From an uncultured Actinomycetes bacterium (GTDB lineage: Bacteria; Actinomycetota; Actinomycetes; Nanopelagicales; Nanopelagicaceae), in assembly GCA_903827345.1 (NCBI GenBank), contig CAIKID010000168.1, positions 1-16,597 of the forward strand: 16,597 bases of DNA, read 5' to 3'. Shown here one piece after another: positions 1 to 5,788 of this stretch. The notes under the pieces are model-generated. The model did not search any database, was not told where the DNA came from, and was given only the letters and a program-made list of their open reading frames with translations. Both the position numbers and the translations under genes were made by a program. The number at the start of each line of letters is the position of its first letter. Position 1 is the first letter of the stretch.

Positions 1-239
1 GAGTCGCTTTTTCTGCAATACCCGTCGCGATCTATCAATTCAGTTGGACCGCTATTGGTTTCTTCTTAGGAAATATCCTGACGCAATACCAGGTTCAGGC
101 GCTCACAGCAGTCGGCGGAGTAATGCTCTTTGGAATTGGACTACGCCTTCTTAACATAAAGTTTATGTCAATTGGTGATTTGCTACCGGCGCTGATCTTT
201 GCGCCACTCGTGGCTTTAGCGGCGCATCAATTCATCTAA
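1..239 (+). CDS. DUF554 family membrane protein, C-terminal fragment
   Basis: The reading frame is open from the window edge (first full codon at base 3) to a TAA stop at 237-239, giving 78 residues. The fragment is strongly hydrophobic, with three likely membrane segments. It carries a Gly-rich stretch (AVGGVMLFGIGLRLLNIK) followed by a hydrophobic LLPALIFAPLVALAA segment, the pattern I associate with the C-terminus of DUF554 (E. coli YqgA-like) inner-membrane proteins. The function of that family is not established, though it is thought to be a transporter-like membrane protein. The N-terminal part lies outside the window. The gene converges on the alcohol dehydrogenase with only 4 bases between the stop codons. 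The family call rests on motif recognition in a fragment, so it is moderate. Confidence 0.7.
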   Translation, partial: VAFSAIPVAIYQFSWTAIGFFLGNILTQYQVQALTAVGGVMLFGIGLRLLNIKFMSIGDLLPALIFAPLVALAAHQFI

Positions 240-243
240 TTAT

Positions 244-1284
244 CTAGAACGTTGAGGCATCAATTACAAAACGGTACTTAACATCGCTGGCAACAGTGCG
301 GTCATAAGCCTCGTTGATGTAGTCGGCGTTGATTACTTCCACATCACTGAGAATATTCTTTTCTGCACAAAAATCGAGCATTTCTTGCAATTCTGGAAGT
401 CCACCAATCATGGAACCAGCCAGTGATCGACGCAGACGAAGCAGATTAAAGGCGCTCACCTCATAGGGCTTACCAGGCAAGCCGATCACAACAAGTGTTC
501 CATTTAACTTGAGGAGACCAAGATAAAGATTGATATCTAGTTCAGCGGAGACGGTATTGAGAATAAGGTCGTAACTCTCCTTGAGATCTTCAAAGATCTC
601 TGCATCCTTTGTAACAACAAAATGCTTAGCACCCATACGCTTTGCATCGACCTCCTTAGAAGCTGAGTGCGAGAAAACCGTTACCTCGGCCCCCATGGCA
701 GCTGCAAACTTAACTCCCATATGCCCAAGTCCGCCGAGGCCGATAACTCCTACCTTGGTGCCAATTCCCACCTTCCAGTGGCGCAGCGGGGAGTAGAGAG
801 TGATTCCAGCGCAGAGCAGTGGAGCTACACCGGAGAGTTCAAGGTTTCCGGGAACTAAGACGGCATAATCTTGGTCAATAACGTACTTATTTGCATAGCC
901 ACCTTGTGCGACTGTCTTTCCATCGCGTTCGTAACCGTTATAGGTACCGGTCATTCCATCGAGGCAGTACTGCTGTTGCCCGGAGAGGCAGTTTTCGCAG
1001 GTGCGGCAGGAATCTATAAAGACCCCGACCCCGACGTGATCTCCGATGGCGAATTTCGTAACGGCTGAACCAATGGCGGTGACTACTCCCACAATCTCGT
1101 GGCCGGGCACCATCGGGAATATTGAATCCCCCCACTCTTCGCGCGCCTGATGAATATCAGAGTGACAGATGCCGGAGTACTTGATATCAAAGGCAATATC
1201 CCCCGCGCGCAGGTCGCGTCTTACAAATGAATAAGGTTGAAGAGGAGCTTTTGCGATGAGCGCTGCATATCCACGAGTTTCCAT
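244..1284 (-). CDS. Zinc-dependent NAD(P)-alcohol dehydrogenase / aldehyde reductase (YahK/AdhC type)
   Basis: This is a medium-chain dehydrogenase/reductase that interconverts alcohols and aldehydes with NAD(P)H in the cytoplasm. Its closest recognised relatives are E. coli YahK and mycobacterial AdhC (cinnamyl-alcohol-dehydrogenase-like). Counting from an upstream in-frame TTG at 1293, it shows GICHSD with catalytic-zinc Cys43, GHE at 65-66 and a structural-zinc quartet Cys96/99/102/110. Also visible are Cys161 in LLCAGITLYSPLRHW, the nucleotide-binding GLGGLG at 185-190, and the family-typical AGSMIGG and DVKYRFVID near the C-terminus. All metal ligands are present and the protein is full length (346 aa from ATG 1284). 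I chose the ATG at 1284 because a -10-like TAAGGT (1297-1302, minus strand) would place the transcript start between the TTG and the ATG. The physiological substrate cannot be told from sequence. It lies downstream of tRNA-Leu on the same strand. Confidence 0.93.
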   Translation of the reverse strand: METRGYAALIAKAPLQPYSFVRRDLRAGDIAFDIKYSGICHSDIHQAREEWGDSIFPMVPGHEIVGVVTAIGSAVTKFAIGDHVGVGVFIDSCRTCENCLSGQQQYCLDGMTGTYNGYERDGKTVAQGGYANKYVIDQDYAVLVPGNLELSGVAPLLCAGITLYSPLRHWKVGIGTKVGVIGLGGLGHMGVKFAAAMGAEVTVFSHSASKEVDAKRMGAKHFVVTKDAEIFEDLKESYDLILNTVSAELDINLYLGLLKLNGTLVVIGLPGKPYEVSAFNLLRLRRSLAGSMIGGLPELQEMLDFCAEKNILSDVEVINADYINEAYDRTVASDVKYRFVIDASTF

Positions 1285-1296
1285 GGGGCGCAAGGT

Positions 1297-1302
1297 ACCT
1301 TA
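1297..1302 (-). promoter_or_regulatory. Candidate -10 box of the alcohol dehydrogenase gene
   Basis: On the minus strand the hexamer TAAGGT fits the actinobacterial TANNNT -10 pattern. It sits 12 bases before the ATG at 1284, so a start of transcription about 7 bases downstream would leave a leader of only about 5 bases. I see no convincing -35 element. This is inference from pattern and spacing, and it also favours the ATG over the TTG at 1293 as start codon. Confidence 0.4.
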
Positions 1303-1306
1303 CTTG

Positions 1307-1327
1307 GCTCCAAATTTCCCATGGAGC
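1307..1327 (-). repeat. Inverted repeat (6-bp stem) between tRNA-Leu and adh
   Basis: GCTCCA (1307-1312) and TGGAGC (1322-1327) are exact reverse complements around a 9-base loop. The repeat lies in the spacer downstream of tRNA-Leu and just upstream of the candidate adh -10 box. No T-run follows on the minus strand, so it is not a classical intrinsic terminator. It could be a tail-less terminator, a processing hairpin in the tRNA trailer, or an operator for adh. Confidence 0.35.
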
Positions 1328-1335
1328 TTTCACGA

Positions 1336-1349
1336 GGGGCGAATTCCCC
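1336..1349 (-). repeat. Small GGGG/CCCC hairpin in the tRNA-Leu trailer
   Basis: GGGG (1336-1339), a six-base loop and CCCC (1346-1349) form a short GC-only stem starting 5 bases past the mature 3' end of tRNA-Leu on the minus strand. It could help end the tRNA transcript or guide 3' processing. It lacks a U-tract, and the stem is only four pairs. Confidence 0.3.
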
Positions 1350-1354
1350 ACTTG

Positions 1355-1438
1355 TGTCCGAGAAGGGAGTTGAACCCTCAAGCCCTTGCGGGCACTAACA
1401 CCTCAAGCTAGCGCGTCTGCCAATTCCGCCACCCGGAC
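1355..1438 (-). tRNA. tRNA-Leu (anticodon GAG)
   Basis: Read on the minus strand, this 84-base sequence folds as a class II tRNA. The acceptor 5' GTCCGGG pairs with CTCGGAC (one G-U pair), and the discriminator base is A. The D-arm region GTGGCGGAATTGGCAGACG is typical of leucine tRNAs. The anticodon stem CTAGC/GTTAG encloses loop TTGAGGT, giving anticodon GAG. There is a long variable arm (around TGCCCGCAAGGGCT) and a T-arm with loop TTCAACT. The anticodon reads CTC and CTT, and CTC is common in the genes of this window. The 3' CCA is not encoded (the bases after the discriminator are CAAG), so it must be added by nucleotidyltransferase. No intron is present. Confidence 0.95.
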
Positions 1439-1535
1439 CGGTGCAGCCATATGAGCCCTAAGTGGGTTCGACTGAGTGAGTAAGGATACCAAAACAATCT
1501 TGGCCAAGTTGCCACCGCTAGGGCAGACTGAGGGC

Positions 1536-2849
1536 ATGACAAGCACTGAACTGAGCGCGTTGGAAGACGACTGTATCCAGATCCTCCGAGAATTAATCCG
1601 TATCCCAAGTGTTAACTACGGAGAGGGAAGAGGAGATGAAGAGGCTGTAGCACGATATGTGGTTTCTAAGTTGGCTGAAGTAGGAATCGACTCCGAACTC
1701 ATCGAAACTGCTCCGCAGCGCTTTAATGTCGTCGCGCGAATTCCGGGAAGAGATACTACTCGTCCTGGATTAGTGGTGCACGGCCATCTCGATGTAGTTC
1801 CTGCAAATGCGGCAGAATGGAGCTTTGATCCTTTCTGCGGCGACATCAAGGATGGCTATATTCTCGGCCGCGGTGCCGTAGATATGAAGGATGGCGATGC
1901 CATGTTCTTGTCGATTGTGCGCTCCTGGGCGCGCACCGGCTTTGTTCCGCCACGCAATATTCTTCTGGTCTTCTTTGCAGATGAAGAGGCAGGTAGCACC
2001 TTCGGTTCGCATTGGATGGTCGAGAACCGGCCCGATATCTTTAAAGGGTATTCAGAGGCGATCTCCGAGGTCGGTGGCTTCTCGGTGACGATTACTGGCG
2101 GACATCGACTGTATTTCATTGAGACCGCCGAAAAAGGCATTCAATGGATGGAGATCACAACCCACGGAAGTGCCGGGCATGGTTCATTCATAAATACCGA
2201 TAACGCTGTTACAAAATTGGCTCGAGTGATTTCTCGCATAGGTTCACATGTCTGGCCGCAGCGAGAGACCGCAACGGGGGCTAAGTTCTGGGGAAAGATT
2301 GCAGAACTCACAGGCGATAAGTACGACCCCGCCAATGCCACTGACCTTCTCAAGCATATTGGTGGAGCGGCGCGGATGATGGGCGCTACAACCCAAAACA
2401 CCGCCAACCCTTCAATGCTGAATGCGGGTTATAAGGCCAATGTGATTCCCGGCTCTGCCACAGCAGTGGTCGATGGCCGTTTTCTGCCCGGCTTCGAACA
2501 TGAACTCGAAGAGACAATGCGGCAGCTCGTTGGTCAAGATGCTGAAATTAAAGTGCAGGTTCGAGATAAGGCTCTCGAGGTAGATTTCTCTGGACCTCTC
2601 GTAGAAGCAATGACCGCCGCCATCTTGTCGCAAGATCCGCAAGGAATTCCGGTCCCATATCTCATGAGCGGTGGAACTGACAATAAAGCATTAAGTGAGT
2701 TGGGGATTATCGGATACGGGTTTAGCCCGCTGCTTCTTCCCCCTGATCTTGATTTCTTCGCACTCTTCCATGGAGTAGATGAAAGAGTTCCAGTCGAAGG
2801 CGTAAAATTCGGGGTGCGCGCACTTGTGCACTTCTTTGAAAACTGTTAA
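1536..2849 (+). CDS. M20/M25/M40 family zinc metallopeptidase (ArgE/DapE/carboxypeptidase-like)
   Basis: This is a cytosolic di-zinc amidohydrolase of the M20 superfamily, whose members hydrolyse dipeptides, N-acyl amino acids or similar amides. In the 437-residue product, HGHLDVVP supplies metal ligand His84 and Asp86. GRGAVDMKDG supplies the bridging Asp116, and ADEEAGS supplies catalytic Glu150 and metal ligand Glu151. THGSAGHGSF is the lid/dimerisation region that contributes a His to the neighbouring subunit, and MSGGTDNKAL near the C-terminus carries the last part of the metal site. The frame stays open 20 codons further upstream to a GTG at 1476, but that extension shows no family similarity. 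The family's usual N-terminal pattern (an ALED...ILRELIRIPSVN-like run) starts right after the ATG at 1536. The substrate is not predictable. The stop codon directly abuts the stop of the convergent aldo/keto reductase. Confidence 0.92.
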   Translation: MTSTELSALEDDCIQILRELIRIPSVNYGEGRGDEEAVARYVVSKLAEVGIDSELIETAPQRFNVVARIPGRDTTRPGLVVHGHLDVVPANAAEWSFDPFCGDIKDGYILGRGAVDMKDGDAMFLSIVRSWARTGFVPPRNILLVFFADEEAGSTFGSHWMVENRPDIFKGYSEAISEVGGFSVTITGGHRLYFIETAEKGIQWMEITTHGSAGHGSFINTDNAVTKLARVISRIGSHVWPQRETATGAKFWGKIAELTGDKYDPANATDLLKHIGGAARMMGATTQNTANPSMLNAGYKANVIPGSATAVVDGRFLPGFEHELEETMRQLVGQDAEIKVQVRDKALEVDFSGPLVEAMTAAILSQDPQGIPVPYLMSGGTDNKALSELGIIGYGFSPLLLPPDLDFFALFHGVDERVPVEGVKFGVRALVHFFENC

Positions 2850-3803
2850 CTAAATCGATCGAGCAGAAATTTCATCCAAGGCTTCGCGTACTTGAGGTGG
2901 GATTTCTATCTCTTCTACCGATAGCGCACCACGCAGTTGTGCGCCGGTACGCGCTCCAATGATGGCACACTTGACGCCTGGGCGATCTCTCACCCAACTC
3001 AGCGCAACTTCAATGGGGGAGTAACCCAATCCTTCAGCAGCTACGCATACTGCGTCGACTATCGAACGGGCTCTCTGATCCAAATAAGGGGCGATAAAAC
3101 TGGAGAAATGTGGACTCGCTCCTCGAGAGTCCGAAGGAGTTCCATTTCGGTACTTTCCTGTAAGTACGCCGCGTCCAAGTGGAGACCAAGCGATAAACCC
3201 AACCCCAACCTCATCACAAGCCGGAAAGACCTCTGTTTCAATCTCACGGTTGAGAAGTGAGTACTCCGACTGTGCAGAACTTATTGCGACCTTGCCGAAG
3301 AATGGATTTTGTATTGTGGCGGCACGAGCAATTTGCCACGCAGCAAAGTTAGAGACTCCTATATAACGAACTCGGCCACTCGATACGGCGAAATCAAGTG
3401 CAGAGAGGGTCTCCTCTAAAGGGGTAAGAGGATCCCACTGATGGATCTGCCATAAGTCGACGTAATCCACTCCCAGTCGGTCGAGTGAGGCGTCGAGATC
3501 GCTCAAGAGCGAAGCGCGCGAATTACTGATAGCACGCTCGCCGCTTTTAAATGAAATTCCCGCCTTGGTAGCAATAGTGATCTCATCTCGGGGAACTAAG
3601 GTTCCGATGAAGCCCCCGATGACGCGTTCAGCATCTCCATCACCATAGACAGCTGCGGTATCGATGAAACTGCCACCCACATCTAAGTAGAGGCGCAGTT
3701 GATTTGCCGCTTCATGCTCGTCGGTATCTCGACCCCAGGTCATTGTTCCCAGTCCGATTCGTGAAACCTGTAGACCAGACCGTCCTAAGGTGCGCTTCTC
3801 CAT
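2850..3803 (-). CDS. Aldo/keto reductase
   Basis: This is an NADPH-dependent (alpha/beta)8-barrel oxidoreductase of 317 residues, the normal length for the family, that reduces aldehydes or ketones in the cytoplasm. The start is typical (MEKRTLGRSGLQVSRIGLGT). The catalytic tetrad is visible as Asp48 and Tyr53 (SFIDTAAVYGDG), Lys80 (IATKAG) and His121 (DLWQIHQWDP). RYIGVSNF, SAQSEYSLL and a C-terminal GARTGAQLRGAL cofactor-loop motif complete the fold. It resembles the general-stress/Tas-like group acting on unknown carbonyls. The ATG at 3803 is preceded at 6 bases by TAGGGT, so the mRNA is probably leaderless or nearly so. It is transcribed divergently from the histidine phosphatase gene, with 48 bases between the two start codons. 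Confidence 0.93.
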   Translation of the reverse strand: MEKRTLGRSGLQVSRIGLGTMTWGRDTDEHEAANQLRLYLDVGGSFIDTAAVYGDGDAERVIGGFIGTLVPRDEITIATKAGISFKSGERAISNSRASLLSDLDASLDRLGVDYVDLWQIHQWDPLTPLEETLSALDFAVSSGRVRYIGVSNFAAWQIARAATIQNPFFGKVAISSAQSEYSLLNREIETEVFPACDEVGVGFIAWSPLGRGVLTGKYRNGTPSDSRGASPHFSSFIAPYLDQRARSIVDAVCVAAEGLGYSPIEVALSWVRDRPGVKCAIIGARTGAQLRGALSVEEIEIPPQVREALDEISARSI

Positions 3804-3809
3804 GAGGTG

Positions 3810-3815
3810 ACCCTA
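3810..3815 (-). promoter_or_regulatory. -10 box of the aldo/keto reductase (near-leaderless)
   Basis: TAGGGT on the minus strand lies exactly 6 bases before the ATG at 3803. This is the spacing expected when transcription begins at or next to the start codon. No Shine-Dalgarno sequence is present. The -35 region shows no clear consensus. It faces the -10 box of the divergent gene. Confidence 0.6.
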
Positions 3816-3839
3816 GCAACCCGCAGGCAAATTTCTCGG

Positions 3840-3845
3840 TAACCT
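3840..3845 (+). promoter_or_regulatory. -10 box of the histidine phosphatase/mshC operon (near-leaderless)
   Basis: TAACCT is separated by 6 bases (AAGCTC) from the ATG at 3852, the same geometry as for the divergent aldo/keto reductase and for pafB. There is no Shine-Dalgarno sequence in the spacer. I infer that this drives the phosphatase, DUF3090 and SCO1664-like genes, and possibly mshC. Confidence 0.6.
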
Positions 3846-3851
3846 AAGCTC

Positions 3852-4523
3852 ATGGCCAAGGTTCCTAGTTGCGAGGTTGTATTGGTGCGCCATGCACACT
3901 CCACAGCCAATCTCAAGGGAGTGCTTGCCGGTCGCGATAACCGAGTGGGCCTTTCTGACCGTGGCAAGCTAGAAGCGCAAGAGTTGGCCACCGCCCTGCA
4001 ATCCGGGGATTTTGATGCTATTTACTCCTCCCCATTGCGACGATGCAAAGAGACGATCGCCCCACTTCTTGATATTAAGAAGCAGAAGCTGGAATTTCTA
4101 GATGATCTCGTTGAGATGGAATATGGTCGTTGGTCTGGAAAATTGCTCTCAGTACTCGCTAAAGAGGAGCTCTGGAAGAAGATCCAAAGTCGACCTAGTA
4201 CTGTCCGTTTCCCCGGGGGCGAAAGCTTTTCAGAGATGTCGCTTCGTGCAAATCAAGTCTTGCTTGCAAAAGCAGAGGGAAAGCGCAGAATAATGGTCGT
4301 ATCACACGGCGATGTCATCAAATCGATCGTGGCTTTCCACTTGGGGCTTAGCTTGGATCTCTTTCAGAGAATTACTATCGATCCGGCATCTATAACAACA
4401 ATACGTCTTCCGGGATCTCAGGTAGTTCACGTCAATTCGATTGCTCATCTCTCAAAAGGTGCAGTCGGCACCAAGGTTAAGCGCGATCGCTTTACTTTGG
4501 GTGGGGGAGCAGGGACGGTATGA
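3852..4523 (+). CDS. Histidine phosphatase superfamily protein (MSMEG_4193-like, GpmB/CobC fold)
   Basis: This 223-residue protein belongs to the branch-2-like histidine phosphatases, which use a phospho-histidine intermediate to remove phosphate from small molecules. VLVRHAHSTAN carries Arg13 and nucleophile His14, YSSPLRRCKET carries Arg63, and LVEMEYGRWSG carries the acid Glu90. PGGESFSEM is typical of the fold, and VVSHGDVIKS carries the second catalytic His152. All key residues are present. It matches the actinobacterial subgroup that travels with a DUF3090 protein and an SCO1664-type kinase-fold protein. Its stop overlaps the start of the DUF3090 gene (ATGA), implying translational coupling. 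The substrate is unknown; because mshC lies downstream, a phospho-inositol or phospho-pseudodisaccharide is an attractive guess only. Confidence 0.88.
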   Translation: MAKVPSCEVVLVRHAHSTANLKGVLAGRDNRVGLSDRGKLEAQELATALQSGDFDAIYSSPLRRCKETIAPLLDIKKQKLEFLDDLVEMEYGRWSGKLLSVLAKEELWKKIQSRPSTVRFPGGESFSEMSLRANQVLLAKAEGKRRIMVVSHGDVIKSIVAFHLGLSLDLFQRITIDPASITTIRLPGSQVVHVNSIAHLSKGAVGTKVKRDRFTLGGGAGTV

Positions 4524-5083
4524 GTAGATTTATTTATAACCACGATAATGTCGTGCGCTGCATAGTGGGCACCGTGGGTTTGCCAGGTGAACGTCAATTC
4601 TTCCTTCAGGTTGTATCGGCGCAAGAGAGCACGTGCGTTGCCATTGAGAAGTCTCAAGCTCTAGCGCTCTCCGAGCGGCTTAGGCTCATGATGCGGGAAC
4701 TGCGGAGAAATCAATTGGCAAGTCTGGATGAACTCAACGTTGCTCTCGAGCGCGACGACACCGCCTTAGAGTTTCCAATCACCGAGGATTTTCGCGTGGG
4801 AGTTATAGGAATTAGCTGGGATCAAGAGACTCAACGTATTCTTGTAGAAGCCCAAGCCATTGGAGATGAAACCCTTACCGAACTCCTCGATGAGGATGAA
4901 GCGGCCCTCTTAGAAGACGCACCTGACCTACTCTCGTTCAAATTGCGAATCCATCAGGCCCGTTCCTTCTGCGATAGAACTGATGCGGTTGTAGCTGCAG
5001 GACGACAACCCTGCCCATTCTGTGGTCTACCGGTCGATCCGCTCGGCCATCTCTGTCCGCGCGCGAATGGATATCGCCGTTGA
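4520..5083 (+). CDS. DUF3090 family protein with C-terminal zinc-binding motif
   Basis: This 187-residue protein is recognisable as DUF3090. It has an N-terminal FxxGTVGLPGERQFFLQ-like segment (residues 16-30), a helical middle (SERLRLMMREL), and an acidic central part (RVGVIGISWD, then many Asp/Glu between 110 and 136). The very characteristic C-terminus reads CPFCG...GHLCPRANGYRR, with Cys165, Cys168, His177 and Cys179 as a likely zinc site. No biochemical function is established for the family. It starts inside the stop codon of the phosphatase gene (ATGA at 4520-4523), and the next gene starts inside its own stop codon (TTGA at 5080-5083). The three proteins are therefore probably made in fixed ratio and may act together. 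Confidence 0.9.
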   Translation: MSRFIYNHDNVVRCIVGTVGLPGERQFFLQVVSAQESTCVAIEKSQALALSERLRLMMRELRRNQLASLDELNVALERDDTALEFPITEDFRVGVIGISWDQETQRILVEAQAIGDETLTELLDEDEAALLEDAPDLLSFKLRIHQARSFCDRTDAVVAAGRQPCPFCGLPVDPLGHLCPRANGYRR

Positions 5084-5772
5084 CAGATGAACACAAGATC
5101 ATCGAGAGCGGCGAATTGCAGGTTGAAGGGCGATTTGTAGATGCCTCTAACGCCACTCTCTTCGCAAAATGTGTTCTAGGCGAAGAGGAAGTCGCCGTGA
5201 TTTACAAACCGATTGCAGGAGAGCGCCCGTTGTGGGATTTCCCCGATGGAAACTTGGCACAACGTGAGCTGGCCGCCTACTTACTCTCAGAGGCCCTGCA
5301 ACTACATCTCGTACCATTCACCATTATGCGCGATGGCACCTTCGGACCGGGAATGGTGCAAGAGTGGATTGAAATTGACGAGGAGTTAGATGTAGTTGAT
5401 TTGGCCAGCGGTGAAAGCGAACGCATTCGCGAAATGGCTCTCTTTGATGTCATCATCAACAACACAGATCGCAAATATGGGCATATTCTCCCGACCAAAG
5501 ATGGCGCCATTTATGGGTGCGATCACGGAGTGACTTTTCACACCGATCCCAAACTCCGAACCGTCATATGGCAATTCGCCGGTAAAGAGTTCACCGCCAA
5601 TGAATTGCAGGTACTGCGTAACGCCTGTGATCTCGCCCCGAAAGTCACCGACGGATTGATCTCTGCGGCCGAACTTTCTGCCTTGAATTCTAGAATTGAG
5701 GACCTTCTTGGCGCAGGAGCCTTTCCAGAGCCGAGCGCAGATTGGCCAGCCGTCCCTTGGCCGCCTTTTTAG
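5080..5772 (+). CDS. SCO1664 family protein, PI3/4-kinase/HipA-like kinase fold
   Basis: This 230-residue protein of the actinobacterial SCO1664 family is distantly related to phosphatidylinositol 3/4-kinases. VIYKPIAGERPLWDFPDG carries a probable ATP-contacting Lys43, and Glu63 follows in a helix (QRELAAYLLSEAL). MALFDVIINNTDRKYGHIL (about 120-137) resembles the catalytic loop, and YGCDHGVTFH (Asp148) takes the place of the DFG metal-binding motif. It is therefore a probable active kinase of unknown substrate. The start codon is TTG at 5080, overlapping the DUF3090 stop. No in-frame ATG lies nearby and the expected family N-terminus follows at once (GELQVEGRFVDASNATLF), which supports TTG. 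mshC begins 16 bases after its stop. Confidence 0.88.
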   Translation: MTDEHKIIESGELQVEGRFVDASNATLFAKCVLGEEEVAVIYKPIAGERPLWDFPDGNLAQRELAAYLLSEALQLHLVPFTIMRDGTFGPGMVQEWIEIDEELDVVDLASGESERIREMALFDVIINNTDRKYGHILPTKDGAIYGCDHGVTFHTDPKLRTVIWQFAGKEFTANELQVLRNACDLAPKVTDGLISAAELSALNSRIEDLLGAGAFPEPSADWPAVPWPPF

Positions 5773-5773
5773 G

Positions 5774-5779
5774 TAGCCT
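5774..5779 (+). promoter_or_regulatory. Possible internal -10 box for mshC
   Basis: TAGCCT matches TANNNT and ends 9 bases before the mshC ATG, starting just after the stop codon of the preceding gene. It could give mshC a short-leader transcript of its own in addition to read-through from the upstream operon. There is no convincing -35 element, and a chance match is possible. Confidence 0.35.
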
Positions 5780-5788
5780 TACCACCTT

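Noticed and set aside
1476..1535. GTG-initiated 20-codon extension of the M20 peptidase
   Set aside because: The extension has no family similarity, and the recognisable peptidase N-terminus begins just after the ATG at 1536.
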